Part shown: positions 52,356 through 61,514 of the stretch, piece after piece
Numbering within the stretch: the first letter of the stretch is position 1
Layout: each line of letters starts with the position of its first letter
Assembly (NCBI GenBank): GCA_002841625.1
Contig: PHAG01000006.1
Location: 248,001 to 312,000 of the forward strand
DNA: 64,000 nucleotides
Source of the DNA: Firmicutes bacterium HGW-Firmicutes-1
GTDB lineage: Bacteria > Bacillota > Clostridia > Lachnospirales > Vallitaleaceae
Reading direction: 5' to 3'
Program-made: the position numbers and the translations under genes
Notes under the pieces: generated by a model
The model's database searches: none
The model's input: the letters and a program-made list of their open reading frames with translations, nothing else
What the model was told of the DNA's origin: nothing

Positions 52356-52551
52356 ATTTTTAGACGAATTAAAGACCAAATCCGCTGTGGAATTACAATC
52401 CGAATTAGTGGCTGCAAAAAAAGAGTTATTTAATTTGAGATTTCAAAATGCAACAAATCAATTAGAAAATACAGGCAGAATTACTGAAGTTCGCAAAAAT
52501 ATTGCTAGAATTCAAACAATTATAACTGAACAAAGTAAAGTAAGCAAATAA
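52342..52551 (+). CDS. rpmC: 50S ribosomal protein L29 (uL29)
   Basis: 69 residues with the GTG at 52342, giving (V/M)[17 protein letters not shown], the usual N-terminus; an alternative GTG at 52333 adds three residues and cannot be excluded. The [19 protein letters not shown] signature is present. It lies at the tunnel exit beside L23. It overlaps the rplP end by 14 nt. Confidence 0.96.
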   Translation: MKTTKFLDELKTKSAVELQSELVAAKKELFNLRFQNATNQLENTGRITEVRKNIARIQTIITEQSKVSK

Positions 52552-52583
52552 AGTTACCCTAATTCTGAAGGGAGGAAATAAGC

Positions 52584-52841
52584 GTGGAAGAAAGAAATAT
52601 GAGAAAAACTCGTACAGGTAGAGTTGTAAGTGATAAAATGGATAAAACCATTGTTGTAGCTGTGCAAACCAGTGTTAAGCATCCACTTTATAGCAAAGTA
52701 ATTAAAAGAACTTACAAGTTGAAAGCTCATGATGAGAACAATGAATGTGGAATTGGCGATAGAGTAAAAGTAATGGAAACAAGACCGATATCCAAGGACA
52801 AAAGATGGAGATTGGTACAAATAGTCGAAAAAGCAAAATAA
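52584..52841 (+). CDS. rpsQ: 30S ribosomal protein S17 (uS17)
   Basis: 85 residues. A GTG start at 52584 with GGGAGGA at good spacing gives [22 protein letters not shown], which aligns with the family start. [19 protein letters not shown] and the [13 protein letters not shown] end are conserved. An early 16S rRNA binder with an OB fold. Confidence 0.98.
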   Translation: MEERNMRKTRTGRVVSDKMDKTIVVAVQTSVKHPLYSKVIKRTYKLKAHDENNECGIGDRVKVMETRPISKDKRWRLVQIVEKAK

Positions 52842-52896
52842 TTTTTAGGGTTTAGATCATTGAGATCAATGATCGTAACTGAAAGGAGGATTAAGC

Positions 52897-53265
52897 ATGA
52901 TTCAACAAGAATCTAGACTTAAAGTAGCCGATAATACAGGAGCAAAAGAAATACTTTGTATTCGTGTATTAGGAGGATCTACTAGAAGATATGCCAATGT
53001 AGGCGATATCATCGTTGCTACAGTTAAAGATGCAACACCAGGTGGCGTTGTAAAAAAAGGTGACGTAGTGAAAGCAGTAGTAGTTAGAACGGTTAAAGGT
53101 GTACGTCGTAAAGATGGTTCATATATCAAATTTGACCAAAACGCAGCAGTAGTTATTAAAGACGACAAGACTCCAAAGGGAACTCGTATATTTGGACCTG
53201 TTGCAAGAGAACTTCGTGAAAAAAAATTCATGAAAATATTATCATTAGCACCAGAAGTATTATAA
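52897..53265 (+). CDS. rplN: 50S ribosomal protein L14 (uL14)
   Basis: 122 residues, exactly the usual length. [18 protein letters not shown] start, [17 protein letters not shown] and [13 protein letters not shown] are diagnostic. It forms inter-subunit bridges and is the RsfS silencing-factor contact. GAAAGGAGG precedes the ATG, and a TAAGGAGG at its stop serves the next gene. Confidence 0.98.
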   Translation: MIQQESRLKVADNTGAKEILCIRVLGGSTRRYANVGDIIVATVKDATPGGVVKKGDVVKAVVVRTVKGVRRKDGSYIKFDQNAAVVIKDDKTPKGTRIFGPVARELREKKFMKILSLAPEVL

Positions 53266-53278
53266 GGAGGTGTAAGAA

Positions 53279-53614
53279 TTGGCGAATATCAAATTAAAAA
53301 CTGGCGATACAGTACAAGTGATTGCTGGTAAAGATAAAGGTAAAAAAGGTAAAATCCTTTCTGTTGACAAGAAAAACGGAAGAGTCTTAGTTGAAGGCAT
53401 TAACATGGCTACGAAACATAGTAAGCCAAGTGCGAAAAATCAACAAGGTGGCATTATTCATCAAGAAGCTGCCATTACAGTATCTAACGTTATGTATGTT
53501 CATAAAGGTCAACCAACAAGATTAGGCATTAAATTGACAAAAGAAGAAAGAGACGGAAAGATGAAAAACGTTCGTCTTAGAGTAGCAAAATCAACAGGTG
53601 AAGTAATTGATTAA
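53279..53614 (+). CDS. rplX: 50S ribosomal protein L24 (uL24)
   Basis: 111 residues, a little longer than the usual 102-105. It starts with TTG at 53279, supported by AAGGAGGTG at good spacing and by the N-terminal KOW motif ([21 protein letters not shown]). Initiates 50S assembly. No nearby ATG fits the family start. Confidence 0.97.
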   Translation: MANIKLKTGDTVQVIAGKDKGKKGKILSVDKKNGRVLVEGINMATKHSKPSAKNQQGGIIHQEAAITVSNVMYVHKGQPTRLGIKLTKEERDGKMKNVRLRVAKSTGEVID

Positions 53615-53637
53615 TTTAAGGAAGGAGGTCACTTATT

Positions 53638-54180
53638 ATGAGTAGATTAATAGAGACTTACAATAATGAAATTGTTGATGCAATGATGAAAAAGTTTAAT
53701 TATAAAAACATTATGGAAGTACCAAAAATAGAAAAAGTTGTTATTAATATGGGTGTTGGTGAAGCAAAAGAAAATTCTAAAGCTATGGATGCCGCTATTA
53801 ATGATTTAACAATTATTTCAGGACAAAAACCACTTCCAATCAAAGCTAAAAAGTCAGTAGCTGCTTTTAAGTTAAGAGAAGGAATGACAATTGGTACTAA
53901 AGTAACCCTTCGTGGTAAGAGAATGTATGAGTTTGTAGATAGACTTATTAATTTATCACTTCCACGTGTTCGTGACTTTAGAGGCGTTAATGCCAATTCA
54001 TTCGATGGCAGAGGAAACTATGCTTTAGGCGTTAAAGAACAATTAATATTCCCAGAAATATCTTACGAAAAAATCGATAAGATCAGAGGGATGGATGTTA
54101 TATTTGTAACGACTGCTAAAACTGATGAAGAAGCTCGAGAACTGTTAACATTATTCGGAATGCCTTTCAAAAAGCAGTAA
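53638..54180 (+). CDS. rplE: 50S ribosomal protein L5 (uL5)
   Basis: 180 residues, normal length. Motifs [38 protein letters not shown] and LPRVRDFRG are diagnostic. It binds 5S rRNA in the central protuberance. GGAAGGAGG precedes the ATG. Confidence 0.98.
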   Translation: MSRLIETYNNEIVDAMMKKFNYKNIMEVPKIEKVVINMGVGEAKENSKAMDAAINDLTIISGQKPLPIKAKKSVAAFKLREGMTIGTKVTLRGKRMYEFVDRLINLSLPRVRDFRGVNANSFDGRGNYALGVKEQLIFPEISYEKIDKIRGMDVIFVTTAKTDEEARELLTLFGMPFKKQ

Positions 54181-54195
54181 GGAGGAAGCAATTAA

Positions 54196-54381
54196 ATGGC
54201 AAAAACATCAATGAAAGTGAAACAACAACGTACGCCTAAGTTCGCTGTTCAAGCGTACAGTCGTTGTAGAATTTGCGGAAGACCTCACGGTTACTTAAGA
54301 AAGTATGGCGTGTGTAGAATTTGTTTCCGTGAACTTGCATATAAAGGACAAATACCTGGCGTTAGAAAAGCTAGCTGGTAA
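54196..54381 (+). CDS. rpsN: 30S ribosomal protein S14, zinc-binding short form
   Basis: 61 residues. C24/C27 and C40/C43 (CRICG and CRICF) form the zinc ribbon of the short, C+ type S14 that many Firmicutes use; a zinc-free paralogue, if any, would be elsewhere. AAGGAGG at the rplE stop is its ribosome binding site. Located in the 30S head. Confidence 0.98.
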   Translation: MAKTSMKVKQQRTPKFAVQAYSRCRICGRPHGYLRKYGVCRICFRELAYKGQIPGVRKASW

Positions 54382-54408
54382 ACAAAGTTTAGGAAGGAGG
54401 CAACAAAC

Positions 54409-54810
54409 ATGACAATGAGTGATCCTATTGCAGATATGTTAACTAGAATTAGAAATGCGAACACAGCTAAACACGATTTTGTTGATGTGCCAGCTTCAAT
54501 CATGAAGCTTGCAATTGCAGAAATATTAACAAAAGAAGGTTTTATCAAAGGATATAAATCCATTGAAGATGGTCACATTAAAACAATTCGATTAGAGTTA
54601 AAATATGGCAAAGATAAAAGCGAAAAAGTTATTTCTGGTATTAAGAAAATTTCAAAGCCTGGGCTCCGAGTATACGCTGGTAAAGATGAATTACCAAAGG
54701 TATTAGGTGGTCTTGGAACAGCAATTATTTCAACAAATAAGGGTATTATTACAGATAAAGAAGCTAGAAAGATCAATGTTGGCGGCGAAGTAATCGCATT
54801 TATTTGGTAA
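54409..54810 (+). CDS. rpsH: 30S ribosomal protein S8 (uS8)
   Basis: 133 residues. [18 protein letters not shown] start and [29 protein letters not shown]-terminal core are diagnostic; AGGAAGGAGG precedes the ATG. In E. coli S8 represses the spc operon; whether the hairpin-rich gap just downstream has a related role here is unknown. Confidence 0.98.
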   Translation: MTMSDPIADMLTRIRNANTAKHDFVDVPASIMKLAIAEILTKEGFIKGYKSIEDGHIKTIRLELKYGKDKSEKVISGIKKISKPGLRVYAGKDELPKVLGGLGTAIISTNKGIITDKEARKINVGGEVIAFIW

Positions 54811-54835
54811 TAAAATCCAACAAATACTTAGAATT

Positions 54836-54929
54836 GCGTTTGCTTTGCAAACGCTCTTGAAGAGTAATGAAGACTAAAAAGATTGCGTTTGTAAACAAAC
54901 GCTCTAGGTGAAACGATAGCAATGCTATC
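54836..54929 (+). promoter_or_regulatory. Three tandem hairpins between rpsH and rplF, two of them duplicates
   Basis: The 146-nt gap (54811-54956) holds GCGTTTGC-TTT-GCAAACGC (54836-54854), GCGTTTG-TAAA-CAAACGC (54885-54902) and GATAGC-AAT-GCTATC (54915-54929). The first two share the flanks ATT before and TCT after and the same stem with different loops, so they look like a duplicated element. No T run follows, so these are probably RNA processing, mRNA stability or protein-binding sites rather than terminators. Confidence 0.7.
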
Positions 54930-54956
54930 TCAATCTAACCACTAGGAGGAAATAAA

Positions 54957-55499
54957 ATGTCAAGAATTGGAAGATTACCTATTGAAATTCCAGCTGGTGT
55001 AGAAGTTAATGTTACTGACAAAAACTTCATCACAGTGAAAGGACCAAAAGGTTCTTTAGAAAGACAATTGGTTAAAGAAATTACGGTAGAAAAAGTAGAA
55101 GATCAAATCCTTGTTACAAGACCTAATGATTTAAAGAAAATGAGATCATTACATGGTTTAACAAGAACATTGGTAGCTAATATGGTTGAAGGTGTAACCA
55201 AAGGTTACGAAAAGAAATTAGAAATCAATGGTGTTGGTTATAGAGCTGTAAAACAAGGGAACAAAATAGTATTATCTTTAGGTTACAGCCATCCTGTTGA
55301 AATGATAGATCCTGAAGGCATTGAAACAGTGGTTGAAGGAACAAATGTTATCATTGTAAGAGGTATTAATAAAGAACAAGTTGGACAATTTGCTGCTGAA
55401 ATTAGAATTAAAAGAAAACCAGAACCTTACAAAGGTAAAGGTATTAAATATTCTGATGAAGTTATCATACGTAAAGAAGGTAAAACAGGTAAGAAGTAA
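54957..55499 (+). CDS. rplF: 50S ribosomal protein L6 (uL6)
   Basis: 180 residues. [17 protein letters not shown] start and the C-terminal [18 protein letters not shown] motif are diagnostic of the two-lobed L6, which sits near the sarcin-ricin loop. CTAGGAGG precedes the ATG. The upstream gap is unusually long and hairpin-rich. Confidence 0.98.
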   Translation: MSRIGRLPIEIPAGVEVNVTDKNFITVKGPKGSLERQLVKEITVEKVEDQILVTRPNDLKKMRSLHGLTRTLVANMVEGVTKGYEKKLEINGVGYRAVKQGNKIVLSLGYSHPVEMIDPEGIETVVEGTNVIIVRGINKEQVGQFAAEIRIKRKPEPYKGKGIKYSDEVIIRKEGKTGKK

Positions 55500-55561
55500 G
55501 ACGCATAGTCAAGCTCATTATCTGAAACACAATGATTACAAAGTAAAGAGGTGAAACCCAA

Positions 55562-55924
55562 ATGGTAAATAAAGAAGTAAGATCAAAAGTACGTGTTAAA
55601 AAACACAGAAAGATCAGAAACAAAATTCAAGGCACTTCTGAAAGACCACGTTTATGTGTGTTTAGAAGTAACAGTCATATATATGCACAAATTATTGATG
55701 ATACAAAAGGTGTAACACTTACAGCTGCATCAACATTAGACAAAGATTTTCAACTTGAAAAGAAAAATGATGTTGAAGCTGCCAAAGCAGTTGGTACCAC
55801 TATCGCTAAAAAAGCAGTAGAAAAAGGTATCGGAAGTGTTGTATTTGACCGTGGAGGTTATATATACCATGGTAAAGTGCAAGCTTTAGCTGATGCTGCA
55901 AGAGAAGCAGGATTAATTTTCTAA
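55562..55924 (+). CDS. rplR: 50S ribosomal protein L18 (uL18)
   Basis: 120 residues, normal length. [20 protein letters not shown] and the [25 protein letters not shown] end are diagnostic. Binds 5S rRNA with L5. AGAGGTG upstream is the ribosome binding site. Confidence 0.98.
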   Translation: MVNKEVRSKVRVKKHRKIRNKIQGTSERPRLCVFRSNSHIYAQIIDDTKGVTLTAASTLDKDFQLEKKNDVEAAKAVGTTIAKKAVEKGIGSVVFDRGGYIYHGKVQALADAAREAGLIF

Positions 55925-55984
55925 GTTGATATATCAATTGATCGCAATAGAACAAGCGTATAATTATAGCAAGGAGGTAAAATG

Positions 55985-56494
55985 ATGAAACATACAGTTT
56001 TAGATACAAGCGGAATGGACCTTAAAGAAAAAGTAGTATCCATTAGACGTGTAACGAAAGTTGTTAAAGGCGGACGTAATTTTAGATTTGCAGCTTTGGT
56101 TGTTGTTGGAGACGAAAATGGTCATGTTGGAGCTGGAATGGGAAAAGCAACTGAAATTCCAGAAGCAATCCGTAAAGGCATTGATGATGCTAAAAAGAAA
56201 ATGATCGAAATTCCAATTGATGAGAATGGCAGTATCCCACATGACTACCTTGGTAACTTTGGAAGTGCTTCTGTACTTCTTAAAAGAGCACCAGAAGGTA
56301 CTGGAGTAATCGCTGGTGGACCAGTACGTGCCGTACTTGAGCTTGCAGGAATTAAAAATATTAGAACAAAATCTTTAGGTTCAAATAATAAAAATAATGT
56401 TGTTGCGGCAACAATACAAGGTTTATTTGAATTAAAGACTCCAGAACAAGTTGCAAAACTTCGTGGAAAATCAGTAGAAGAAATCACAGGTTAG
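55985..56494 (+). CDS. rpsE: 30S ribosomal protein S5 (uS5)
   Basis: 169 residues from the second of two adjacent ATGs; 55985 is preferred because AAGGAGG (55971-55977) then has normal spacing, but 55982 is possible. Motifs [23 protein letters not shown] and [20 protein letters not shown] are diagnostic. It contributes to decoding accuracy and mRNA entry; spectinomycin contacts lie in its loop. Confidence 0.97.
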   Translation: MKHTVLDTSGMDLKEKVVSIRRVTKVVKGGRNFRFAALVVVGDENGHVGAGMGKATEIPEAIRKGIDDAKKKMIEIPIDENGSIPHDYLGNFGSASVLLKRAPEGTGVIAGGPVRAVLELAGIKNIRTKSLGSNNKNNVVAATIQGLFELKTPEQVAKLRGKSVEEITG

Positions 56495-56506
56495 GAGGAA
56501 ACAAAG

Positions 56507-56689
56507 ATGGCAAATAAATTAAAAATCACACTTGTTAAATCAACCATTGGAGCCATTCCTAAACACAAAAAAACTGCAGTAGCATTAGGTTTAACAAAGC
56601 TAAACAAAACAGTTGAGCAACAAGATAACCCTGCAATTAGAGGGATGGTAAAACACATTATTCACTTAATCAAAGTTGAAGAAATATAG
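56507..56689 (+). CDS. rpmD: 50S ribosomal protein L30 (uL30)
   Basis: 60 residues, typical. KITLVKSTIGAIPKHKKTAVALGL and NPAIRGMVKHIIHLIKVEE match the family. TAGGAGG precedes the ATG, 12 nt after rpsE. Confidence 0.97.
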   Translation: MANKLKITLVKSTIGAIPKHKKTAVALGLTKLNKTVEQQDNPAIRGMVKHIIHLIKVEEI

Positions 56690-56720
56690 AACACTAAAAT
56701 AGTTAGGAGGTGTAATCTGC

Positions 56721-57161
56721 ATGAATTTATCAGATTTAAGACCTGTTGAAGGTTCAACGAGCAATAGATATAGAAAAGGGAGAGGTCATGGTTCAGGTAA
56801 CGGTAAATTTGCTGGAAGAGGAAGAGATGGACAAAACTCTCGTTCTGGCGGAGGAACTAGAATTGGATTTGAAGGTGGTCAAATGCCACTTTACAGACGA
56901 CTTCCAAAAAGAGGTTTTACTTGCAGAAGTTCTAAAGAAATTATTGGCATCAATATTGAAGCCCTTAATGTATTTAGAGCTGGCGGTGTAGTCACAATTG
57001 AGAAACTAATCGAAAAAGGCATAGTAAACAATCCAAAAGATGGCGTTAAAATATTAGGAAATGGCGAGATGACGAAAAAGTTAACTGTTCAAGCAAATGC
57101 TTTCAGTAAATCAGCCATTGAAAAAATAGAAGCTGCTGGTGGGAAAGCCGAGGTGGTGTAA
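56721..57161 (+). CDS. rplO: 50S ribosomal protein L15 (uL15)
   Basis: 146 residues. The Gly/Arg-rich N-terminal arm (residues about 18-55) and [18 protein letters not shown] are diagnostic. It organises the core of 23S rRNA. TTAGGAGG precedes the ATG. The stop abuts the secY start with no gap. Confidence 0.98.
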   Translation: MNLSDLRPVEGSTSNRYRKGRGHGSGNGKFAGRGRDGQNSRSGGGTRIGFEGGQMPLYRRLPKRGFTCRSSKEIIGINIEALNVFRAGGVVTIEKLIEKGIVNNPKDGVKILGNGEMTKKLTVQANAFSKSAIEKIEAAGGKAEVV

Positions 57162-58427
57162 TTGTTCAAAACAATTCGTGATGCATTTAAAGTACCAGAC
57201 TTAAGAAGTAAACTTATTTTCACTTTACTCATGTTATTTGTGATTAGAATGGGGGCTGCGATCCCTATTCCAGGAATAAATGCTGATGTATTAAAAGATT
57301 ATTTCTCACAGGCTGGGGATTTACTTGGATTATTTGATGCTTTCTCTGGTGGAGCATTCGCTAACATGACATTATTTGCAATGGGTATTATTCCATATAT
57401 CAATGCATCTATTATCATGAACCTTTTAACCATTGCAATTCCAGCACTTGAGGAAATGCAAAAAGAAGGTGAAGATGGACGTAAGAAGATCGCTAAGATG
57501 ACTAGATATGGTACAGTTGTTCTTGCTCTAGTACAATCATTAGCAATTTCTCTTGGACTTAGAACCATTTTTAACGAATACAATGTTTTGTCAGTTGTAA
57601 TCGCGGTATCTGCTATGACTGCTGGTACAGCATTTCTAATGTGGATAGGCGAAAGAATAAACGAAAAAGGTATCGGAAACGGTATATCATTAATCATTTT
57701 TGTTAATATAGTATCCAGATTTCCTTCAGGAGCAAAAGCTCTTTATAATCAAGCGATATTAGGTAAATATATTCAAGTACTTGCTATGTTGTTAGTATTT
57801 TTTGGTATGATCGTGTTGGTAGTTCTTATTTACTTAGGTGAAAGAAGGATTTCAGTACAATACGCTAAAAAGATGCAGGGAAGAAAGTCCTATGGTGGAC
57901 AATCAACACACATTCCACTAAAGGTTAATATGGCTGGTGTTATTCCAGTAATATTTGCTTCTTCACTTTTACAATTTCCGCAAGTTATCACTGGGTTTTT
58001 TACTCAAACACCAGCACCATGGCTGGATAAAACGATTAATTTCTTGAATTATAATAGATCTCCATTTGGAGCAGGCCTATACTTCGTATTAATTATCTTA
58101 TTTGCATTTTTCTATACTGCGATTATCTTTAATCCGTATGAAGTTGCAAATAACATGAAGAAGAATGGTGGTTTTGTTCCAGGTATTAGACCAGGTAAAC
58201 CAACAGTTGACTATTTAACGAACATTTTAAACAAAATTGTCCTCATAGGAGGTATTTTGTTGGGAATCGTAGCTATATCTCCAATTGCTTTATCTGCTCT
58301 TACAAAGGTACAAATTGGATTTGGTGGTACTTCACTGATCATTGTTGTTGGTGTATGCTTAGAAACAATTAAGCAAATTGAATCTCAATTGGTAATGAGA
58401 CATTACAAAGGATTTTTAAATTCATAA
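57162..58427 (+). CDS. secY: Preprotein translocase subunit SecY
   Basis: 421 residues with about ten membrane segments. It starts with TTG immediately after the rplO stop, using GAGGTGG inside rplO; MFKTIRDAFKVPDLRSKL aligns with the family start. Conserved features include the plug-side GLFDAFSGGAFANMTLFAMGIIPYINASI region and ERRISVQYAKKM in the cytoplasmic loop that contacts SecA and the ribosome. It forms the SecYEG channel for protein export and membrane insertion. Confidence 0.98.
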   Translation: MFKTIRDAFKVPDLRSKLIFTLLMLFVIRMGAAIPIPGINADVLKDYFSQAGDLLGLFDAFSGGAFANMTLFAMGIIPYINASIIMNLLTIAIPALEEMQKEGEDGRKKIAKMTRYGTVVLALVQSLAISLGLRTIFNEYNVLSVVIAVSAMTAGTAFLMWIGERINEKGIGNGISLIIFVNIVSRFPSGAKALYNQAILGKYIQVLAMLLVFFGMIVLVVLIYLGERRISVQYAKKMQGRKSYGGQSTHIPLKVNMAGVIPVIFASSLLQFPQVITGFFTQTPAPWLDKTINFLNYNRSPFGAGLYFVLIILFAFFYTAIIFNPYEVANNMKKNGGFVPGIRPGKPTVDYLTNILNKIVLIGGILLGIVAISPIALSALTKVQIGFGGTSLIIVVGVCLETIKQIESQLVMRHYKGFLNS

Positions 58428-58524
58428 TTCAGATGAGGAAAGGACACTTCCAAGAGAAGTTCACTTTCCAAGTCTTGTATTTAATTTTAAACAGAGTCTT
58501 TTGTAAAGATATGGAGGCGATAGA

Positions 58525-59169
58525 ATGAAGTTAATTATGTTAGGGGCTCCTGGTGCAGGAAAAGGAACACAAGCAAAATATATTGCTGCAACCTATAAAA
58601 TACCACATATATCTACGGGTGATATTTTTAGAGCAAACATTAAAAACGATACTGAACTTGGTAAAAAAGCAAAAGAATATATGGATCTTGGGTTATTAGT
58701 TCCAGATGATCTGGTTGTAGATTTAGTAGCAGATCGCCTTCAACAAGAGGACTGTATAAATGGATTTGTATTAGATGGTTTTCCAAGAACAATTCCGCAG
58801 GCTGAAAGTTTAGACAGTGCACTATCAAATATGGGAGCAAAAATGGATTATGCTATTGAAGTTGCTGTTCCTGATGATGATATCGTGCGAAGGATGTCAG
58901 GCAGAAGAGCTTGTGTTGGATGTGGTGCAACCTATCATATCGTCAACGTTCCACCAAAAACAGAAAACCAATGTGATACATGTGGTTCTGGACTAATCCT
59001 TAGGGATGACGATAAAGAAGAAACTGTTCTTAAGAGATTGGAAGTCTATCATGAACAAACCCAACCTTTGATTGATTACTATAACAATCAAGGTATATTA
59101 ATCTCAATAAATGGAACTTTAACTGTTAAAGACATTACAGACGAGATTATTAAAGTTTTGGGGGCATAG
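58525..59169 (+). CDS. adk: Adenylate kinase, zinc-lid type
   Basis: 214 residues. The P-loop GAPGAGKGTQ (7-16), DGFPRT (84-89) and the lid with C130, C133, C150 and C153 identify the long, zinc-binding bacterial form. It catalyses ATP + AMP = 2 ADP in the cytoplasm. ATGGAGGCG lies upstream. The position after secY and three bases before map is the standard spc arrangement. The 97-nt gap before it holds a weak GGAAAG/CTTTCC hairpin. Confidence 0.98.
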   Translation: MKLIMLGAPGAGKGTQAKYIAATYKIPHISTGDIFRANIKNDTELGKKAKEYMDLGLLVPDDLVVDLVADRLQQEDCINGFVLDGFPRTIPQAESLDSALSNMGAKMDYAIEVAVPDDDIVRRMSGRRACVGCGATYHIVNVPPKTENQCDTCGSGLILRDDDKEETVLKRLEVYHEQTQPLIDYYNNQGILISINGTLTVKDITDEIIKVLGA

Positions 59170-59172
59170 TTT

Positions 59173-59925
59173 ATGTCAATTCTTATTAAGAACGATCAAG
59201 AAATAGAACTCATGCGAGAAGCTGGAAAAATTGTTGCCTTAACACACCAATTAATTGAAAGAAATATAAAAGCAGGCATGAAAACCTTAGAATTAGATCA
59301 AATAGCAGAAGAATTCATTAGAAGTAAAAACGCTCAACCTTCTTTCAAAGGTTACAACGGCTATCCTGCATCAATATGCGTTTCTATTAATTCAGAAGTG
59401 GTTCATGGTATTCCAAGTAAACACAGACGAATTGAAGAAGGCGATATTGTTAGTATTGATATAGGAGCTATGTATAAGGGCTACCATGGAGATGCTGCAA
59501 GAACACATAGTATCGGAAGGATTTCTGAGGAAGCAACGCATTTGATTAAAATTACTGAGGAAAGCTTTTATGAAGGAATTAAAATGGCAAAGGCAGGCAA
59601 TCATTTGCATCAAATATCCGAAGCAATTCAAAATTATGTTGAAAATAATGGATGCTCTGTTGTTAGAGATCTAGTTGGTCATGGCATTGGTAAAGATATG
59701 CATGAGGAACCGCAAATACCTAATTATAAACCTATAGGAAGAGGACCAAAGCTTCAAAAGGGCATGGTACTTGCAATAGAACCTATGGTGAATGCCGGTA
59801 GATACGAGGTTCGGGTACTTGAAGACGATTGGACTGTTGTGACATTAGATAAGTCATTATCGGCACACTATGAAAATACGATTCTGATTACAGAAGATGG
59901 TTACGAGCTTCTTACAGTAGTATAA
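59173..59925 (+). CDS. map: Methionine aminopeptidase type I
   Basis: 250 residues. The five metal ligands of the pita-bread fold are present: D96, D107, H170, E203 and E234; H78 is the substrate-binding His. It removes the initiator Met from nascent proteins after deformylation. It begins 3 nt after the adk stop with only a weak G-rich ribosome binding site, so coupling to adk is likely. Confidence 0.98.
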   Translation: MSILIKNDQEIELMREAGKIVALTHQLIERNIKAGMKTLELDQIAEEFIRSKNAQPSFKGYNGYPASICVSINSEVVHGIPSKHRRIEEGDIVSIDIGAMYKGYHGDAARTHSIGRISEEATHLIKITEESFYEGIKMAKAGNHLHQISEAIQNYVENNGCSVVRDLVGHGIGKDMHEEPQIPNYKPIGRGPKLQKGMVLAIEPMVNAGRYEVRVLEDDWTVVTLDKSLSAHYENTILITEDGYELLTVV

Positions 59926-59940
59926 GATGAGGTGAATACC

Positions 59941-60228
59941 ATGGATAAATTTCAATACGGTCAAATTATTAAATCAAAGGCTGGAAGAGATCAAGATAAA
60001 ATATTCGTAATAATAGATATTCAAGATGAATATGTATATTTGGTAGATGGACATTTTAGAAGGATTGAAAACCCAAAGAAAAAAAAGCTAAAACATATTC
60101 AGCCAATGAATATAGTAATCGAAACCATTAAACATAAAATTGAAAATGAAGAAAAGCTGACAAATGCCGATATTAGAAGAGAACTAATCGTATATCAAAA
60201 AGGCCTAGATCATCGTAAGGAGGTTTAA
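59941..60228 (+). CDS. KOW-domain RNA-binding protein (L14e-like)
   Basis: 95 residues from ATG 59941, which has GAGGTGA six bases upstream; a GTG at 59932 lies inside that signal. The N-terminal YGQIIKSKAGRDQDKIFVIIDI and DGHFRRIENPKKKKLKHI resemble the KOW fold of archaeal/eukaryotic L14e/L6e proteins; homologues occupy this slot between map and infA in many Firmicutes. Its job is not established; RNA or ribosome binding is inferred from fold and context. Confidence 0.85.
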   Translation: MDKFQYGQIIKSKAGRDQDKIFVIIDIQDEYVYLVDGHFRRIENPKKKKLKHIQPMNIVIETIKHKIENEEKLTNADIRRELIVYQKGLDHRKEV

Positions 60229-60231
60229 AGT

Positions 60232-60450
60232 ATGTCAAAAAAAGATGTTATTGAAGTAGAAGGAAAAGTTCTTGAAAAACTACCTAATGCAATGTTTCAA
60301 GTAGAGCTAGAAAATGGACACACCATTTTAGCACATATTAGTGGAAAATTAAGAATGCATTATATAAGAATTCTGCCAGGTGATAAAGTCACAGTTGAAA
60401 TGTCTCCTTATGATTTAACTAAAGGAAGAATAACTTGGCGTGATAAGTAA
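60232..60450 (+). CDS. infA: Translation initiation factor IF-1
   Basis: 72 residues, the standard length, with the S1-like OB fold sequence [20 protein letters not shown] and [22 protein letters not shown]. It blocks the 30S A site during initiation. TAAGGAGG precedes the ATG; it follows the KOW gene by 3 nt. Confidence 0.98.
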   Translation: MSKKDVIEVEGKVLEKLPNAMFQVELENGHTILAHISGKLRMHYIRILPGDKVTVEMSPYDLTKGRITWRDK

Positions 60451-60530
60451 ATATGAATCATTGAGATGTAAAACCCTTCAAGTTGGGAAAAAATTTACAT
60501 GACAATTGTACATGGAAAGGAGCGATATTG

Positions 60531-60644
60531 ATGAAAGTTAGAGCATCAGTAAAACCTATTTGTGAAAAATGTAAAATAATTAAGAGACATGGGAGAATTC
60601 GCGTTATCTGTGATAATCCTAAGCACAAACAAAAACAAGGTTGA
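60531..60644 (+). CDS. rpmJ: 50S ribosomal protein L36, zinc-binding form
   Basis: 37 residues, too short for most ORF filters. It reads [20 protein letters not shown] and ends [10 protein letters not shown], with the zinc ligands C11, C14, C27 and H32. AAAGGAGCG precedes the ATG. It is the expected gene between infA and rpsM. Confidence 0.97.
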   Translation: MKVRASVKPICEKCKIIKRHGRIRVICDNPKHKQKQG

Positions 60645-60713
60645 TTAAAACAGTTGTATTTTGGCTTAACAATGATTAAACACATAAAAATTGTTAAAAC
60701 TTATAAAAAATGC

Positions 60714-60742
60714 TTGCAACCTTGACAAAACTATTATATAAT
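60714..60742 (+). promoter_or_regulatory. Internal promoter for the rpsM-rpsK-rpsD-rpoA-rplQ (alpha) operon
   Basis: TTGCAA (60714-60719), 17 nt, TATAAT (60737-60742): the same boxes and spacing as the rpsJ promoter, both preceded by GC. A TTGACA at 60722 is nearby but is only 9 nt from this -10 and so cannot pair with it. Start expected near 60749. Confidence 0.75.
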
Positions 60743-60749
60743 ATCTAAT

Positions 60750-60998
60750 TGTGATATTCTGTAAGCGGCTGACGCAATGAACCACTAGGAACCGTTGTAG
60801 GTTAAGTGATTTTTTGCTGATAGAAGAGATAAATAATACCTTAACAATCCTATTATATGCACATGTTGCAGTGCCAATAATAGACATATTGTTAACCGTC
60901 AAAATAGTATAGGTCTCGTTTATACGTTCACCGCATATGAAGAGACACTGTATTTAGAAACTAACCTTAATTTTAAAAGCTGGAGGTGCAAAGATAAC
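60750..60998 (+). promoter_or_regulatory. Structured leader of rpsM (alpha operon)
   Basis: About 250 nt with no gene. Its clearest element is a long hairpin: TTAACAAT (60841-60848) with ATTGTTAA (60888-60895), CTATTAT (60850-60856) with ATAATAG (60877-60883), and GCAC (60859-60862) with GTGC (60871-60874) at the tip. GTTAAG near 60801 could compete for the CTTAAC at the base of the stem, giving an alternative fold. In other bacteria S4 represses the alpha operon through its leader; a similar loop here is an inference. Confidence 0.6.
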
Positions 60999-61367
60999 AT
61001 GGCTCGTATTAGTGGTGTTGACTTACCAAGAGAAAAACGCGTTGAAATTGGTCTAACTTATATTTATGGAATTGGTAGAGTAAGTTCAAATAGAATTTTA
61101 ACACAAGCTGGAATTAGTCCAGATACAAGAGTAAGAGATTTAACGGATGAAGAAGTAGCTAAAATACGTGAAATCATTGATGCTTCTCAAATGGTTGAAG
61201 GTGATTTAAGACGTGAAGTAGCGCTTAATATCAAACGTTTAATGGAAATTGGTTGTTATCGTGGAATCCGTCATAGAAGAGGTCTTCCAGTAAGAGGACA
61301 AAAAACTAAGACAAATGCAAGAACAAGAAAAGGCCCACGTAAAACAGTTGCTAACAAGAAGAAATAA
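60999..61367 (+). CDS. rpsM: 30S ribosomal protein S13 (uS13)
   Basis: 122 residues. [26 protein letters not shown] start and the [27 protein letters not shown] tail are diagnostic. It lies in the 30S head at bridges to the large subunit and near the P-site tRNA. CTGGAGG precedes the ATG. First gene after an internal promoter and leader. Confidence 0.98.
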   Translation: MARISGVDLPREKRVEIGLTYIYGIGRVSSNRILTQAGISPDTRVRDLTDEEVAKIREIIDASQMVEGDLRREVALNIKRLMEIGCYRGIRHRRGLPVRGQKTKTNARTRKGPRKTVANKKK

Positions 61368-61368
61368 T

Positions 61369-61458
61369 TTTCGCGAGTAGCGAGGAGAGCGAATGTATGT
61401 ATGTATTCATTCGACGAGTACCGCGAAACTACAGAAACTGCGAAGCATGTTTCTGTAG
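61369..61458 (+). promoter_or_regulatory. Hairpin cluster between rpsM and rpsK
   Basis: TTTCGCG (61369-61375) pairs with CGCGAAA (61422-61428), enclosing CGAATG/CATTCG (61390-61395 with 61408-61413). It is followed directly by a perfect 10-bp stem CTACAGAAAC (61429-61438) and GTTTCTGTAG (61449-61458), whose loop can add TGC/GCA. No T run follows. Probably an RNA processing or regulatory site within the operon. Confidence 0.65.
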
Positions 61459-61514
61459 GATTAGATGATGTTTAGGAAACCATTAGAGATCATAATCGTA
61501 AGGAGGTTTGATTG

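Noticed and set aside
60755-60815. A c-di-GMP-type riboswitch before rpsM (GACGCAA followed by CCACTAGG)
   Set aside because: Only short pieces resemble the consensus; the flanking helices and tetraloop receptor could not be placed, and the downstream gene is a ribosomal protein.
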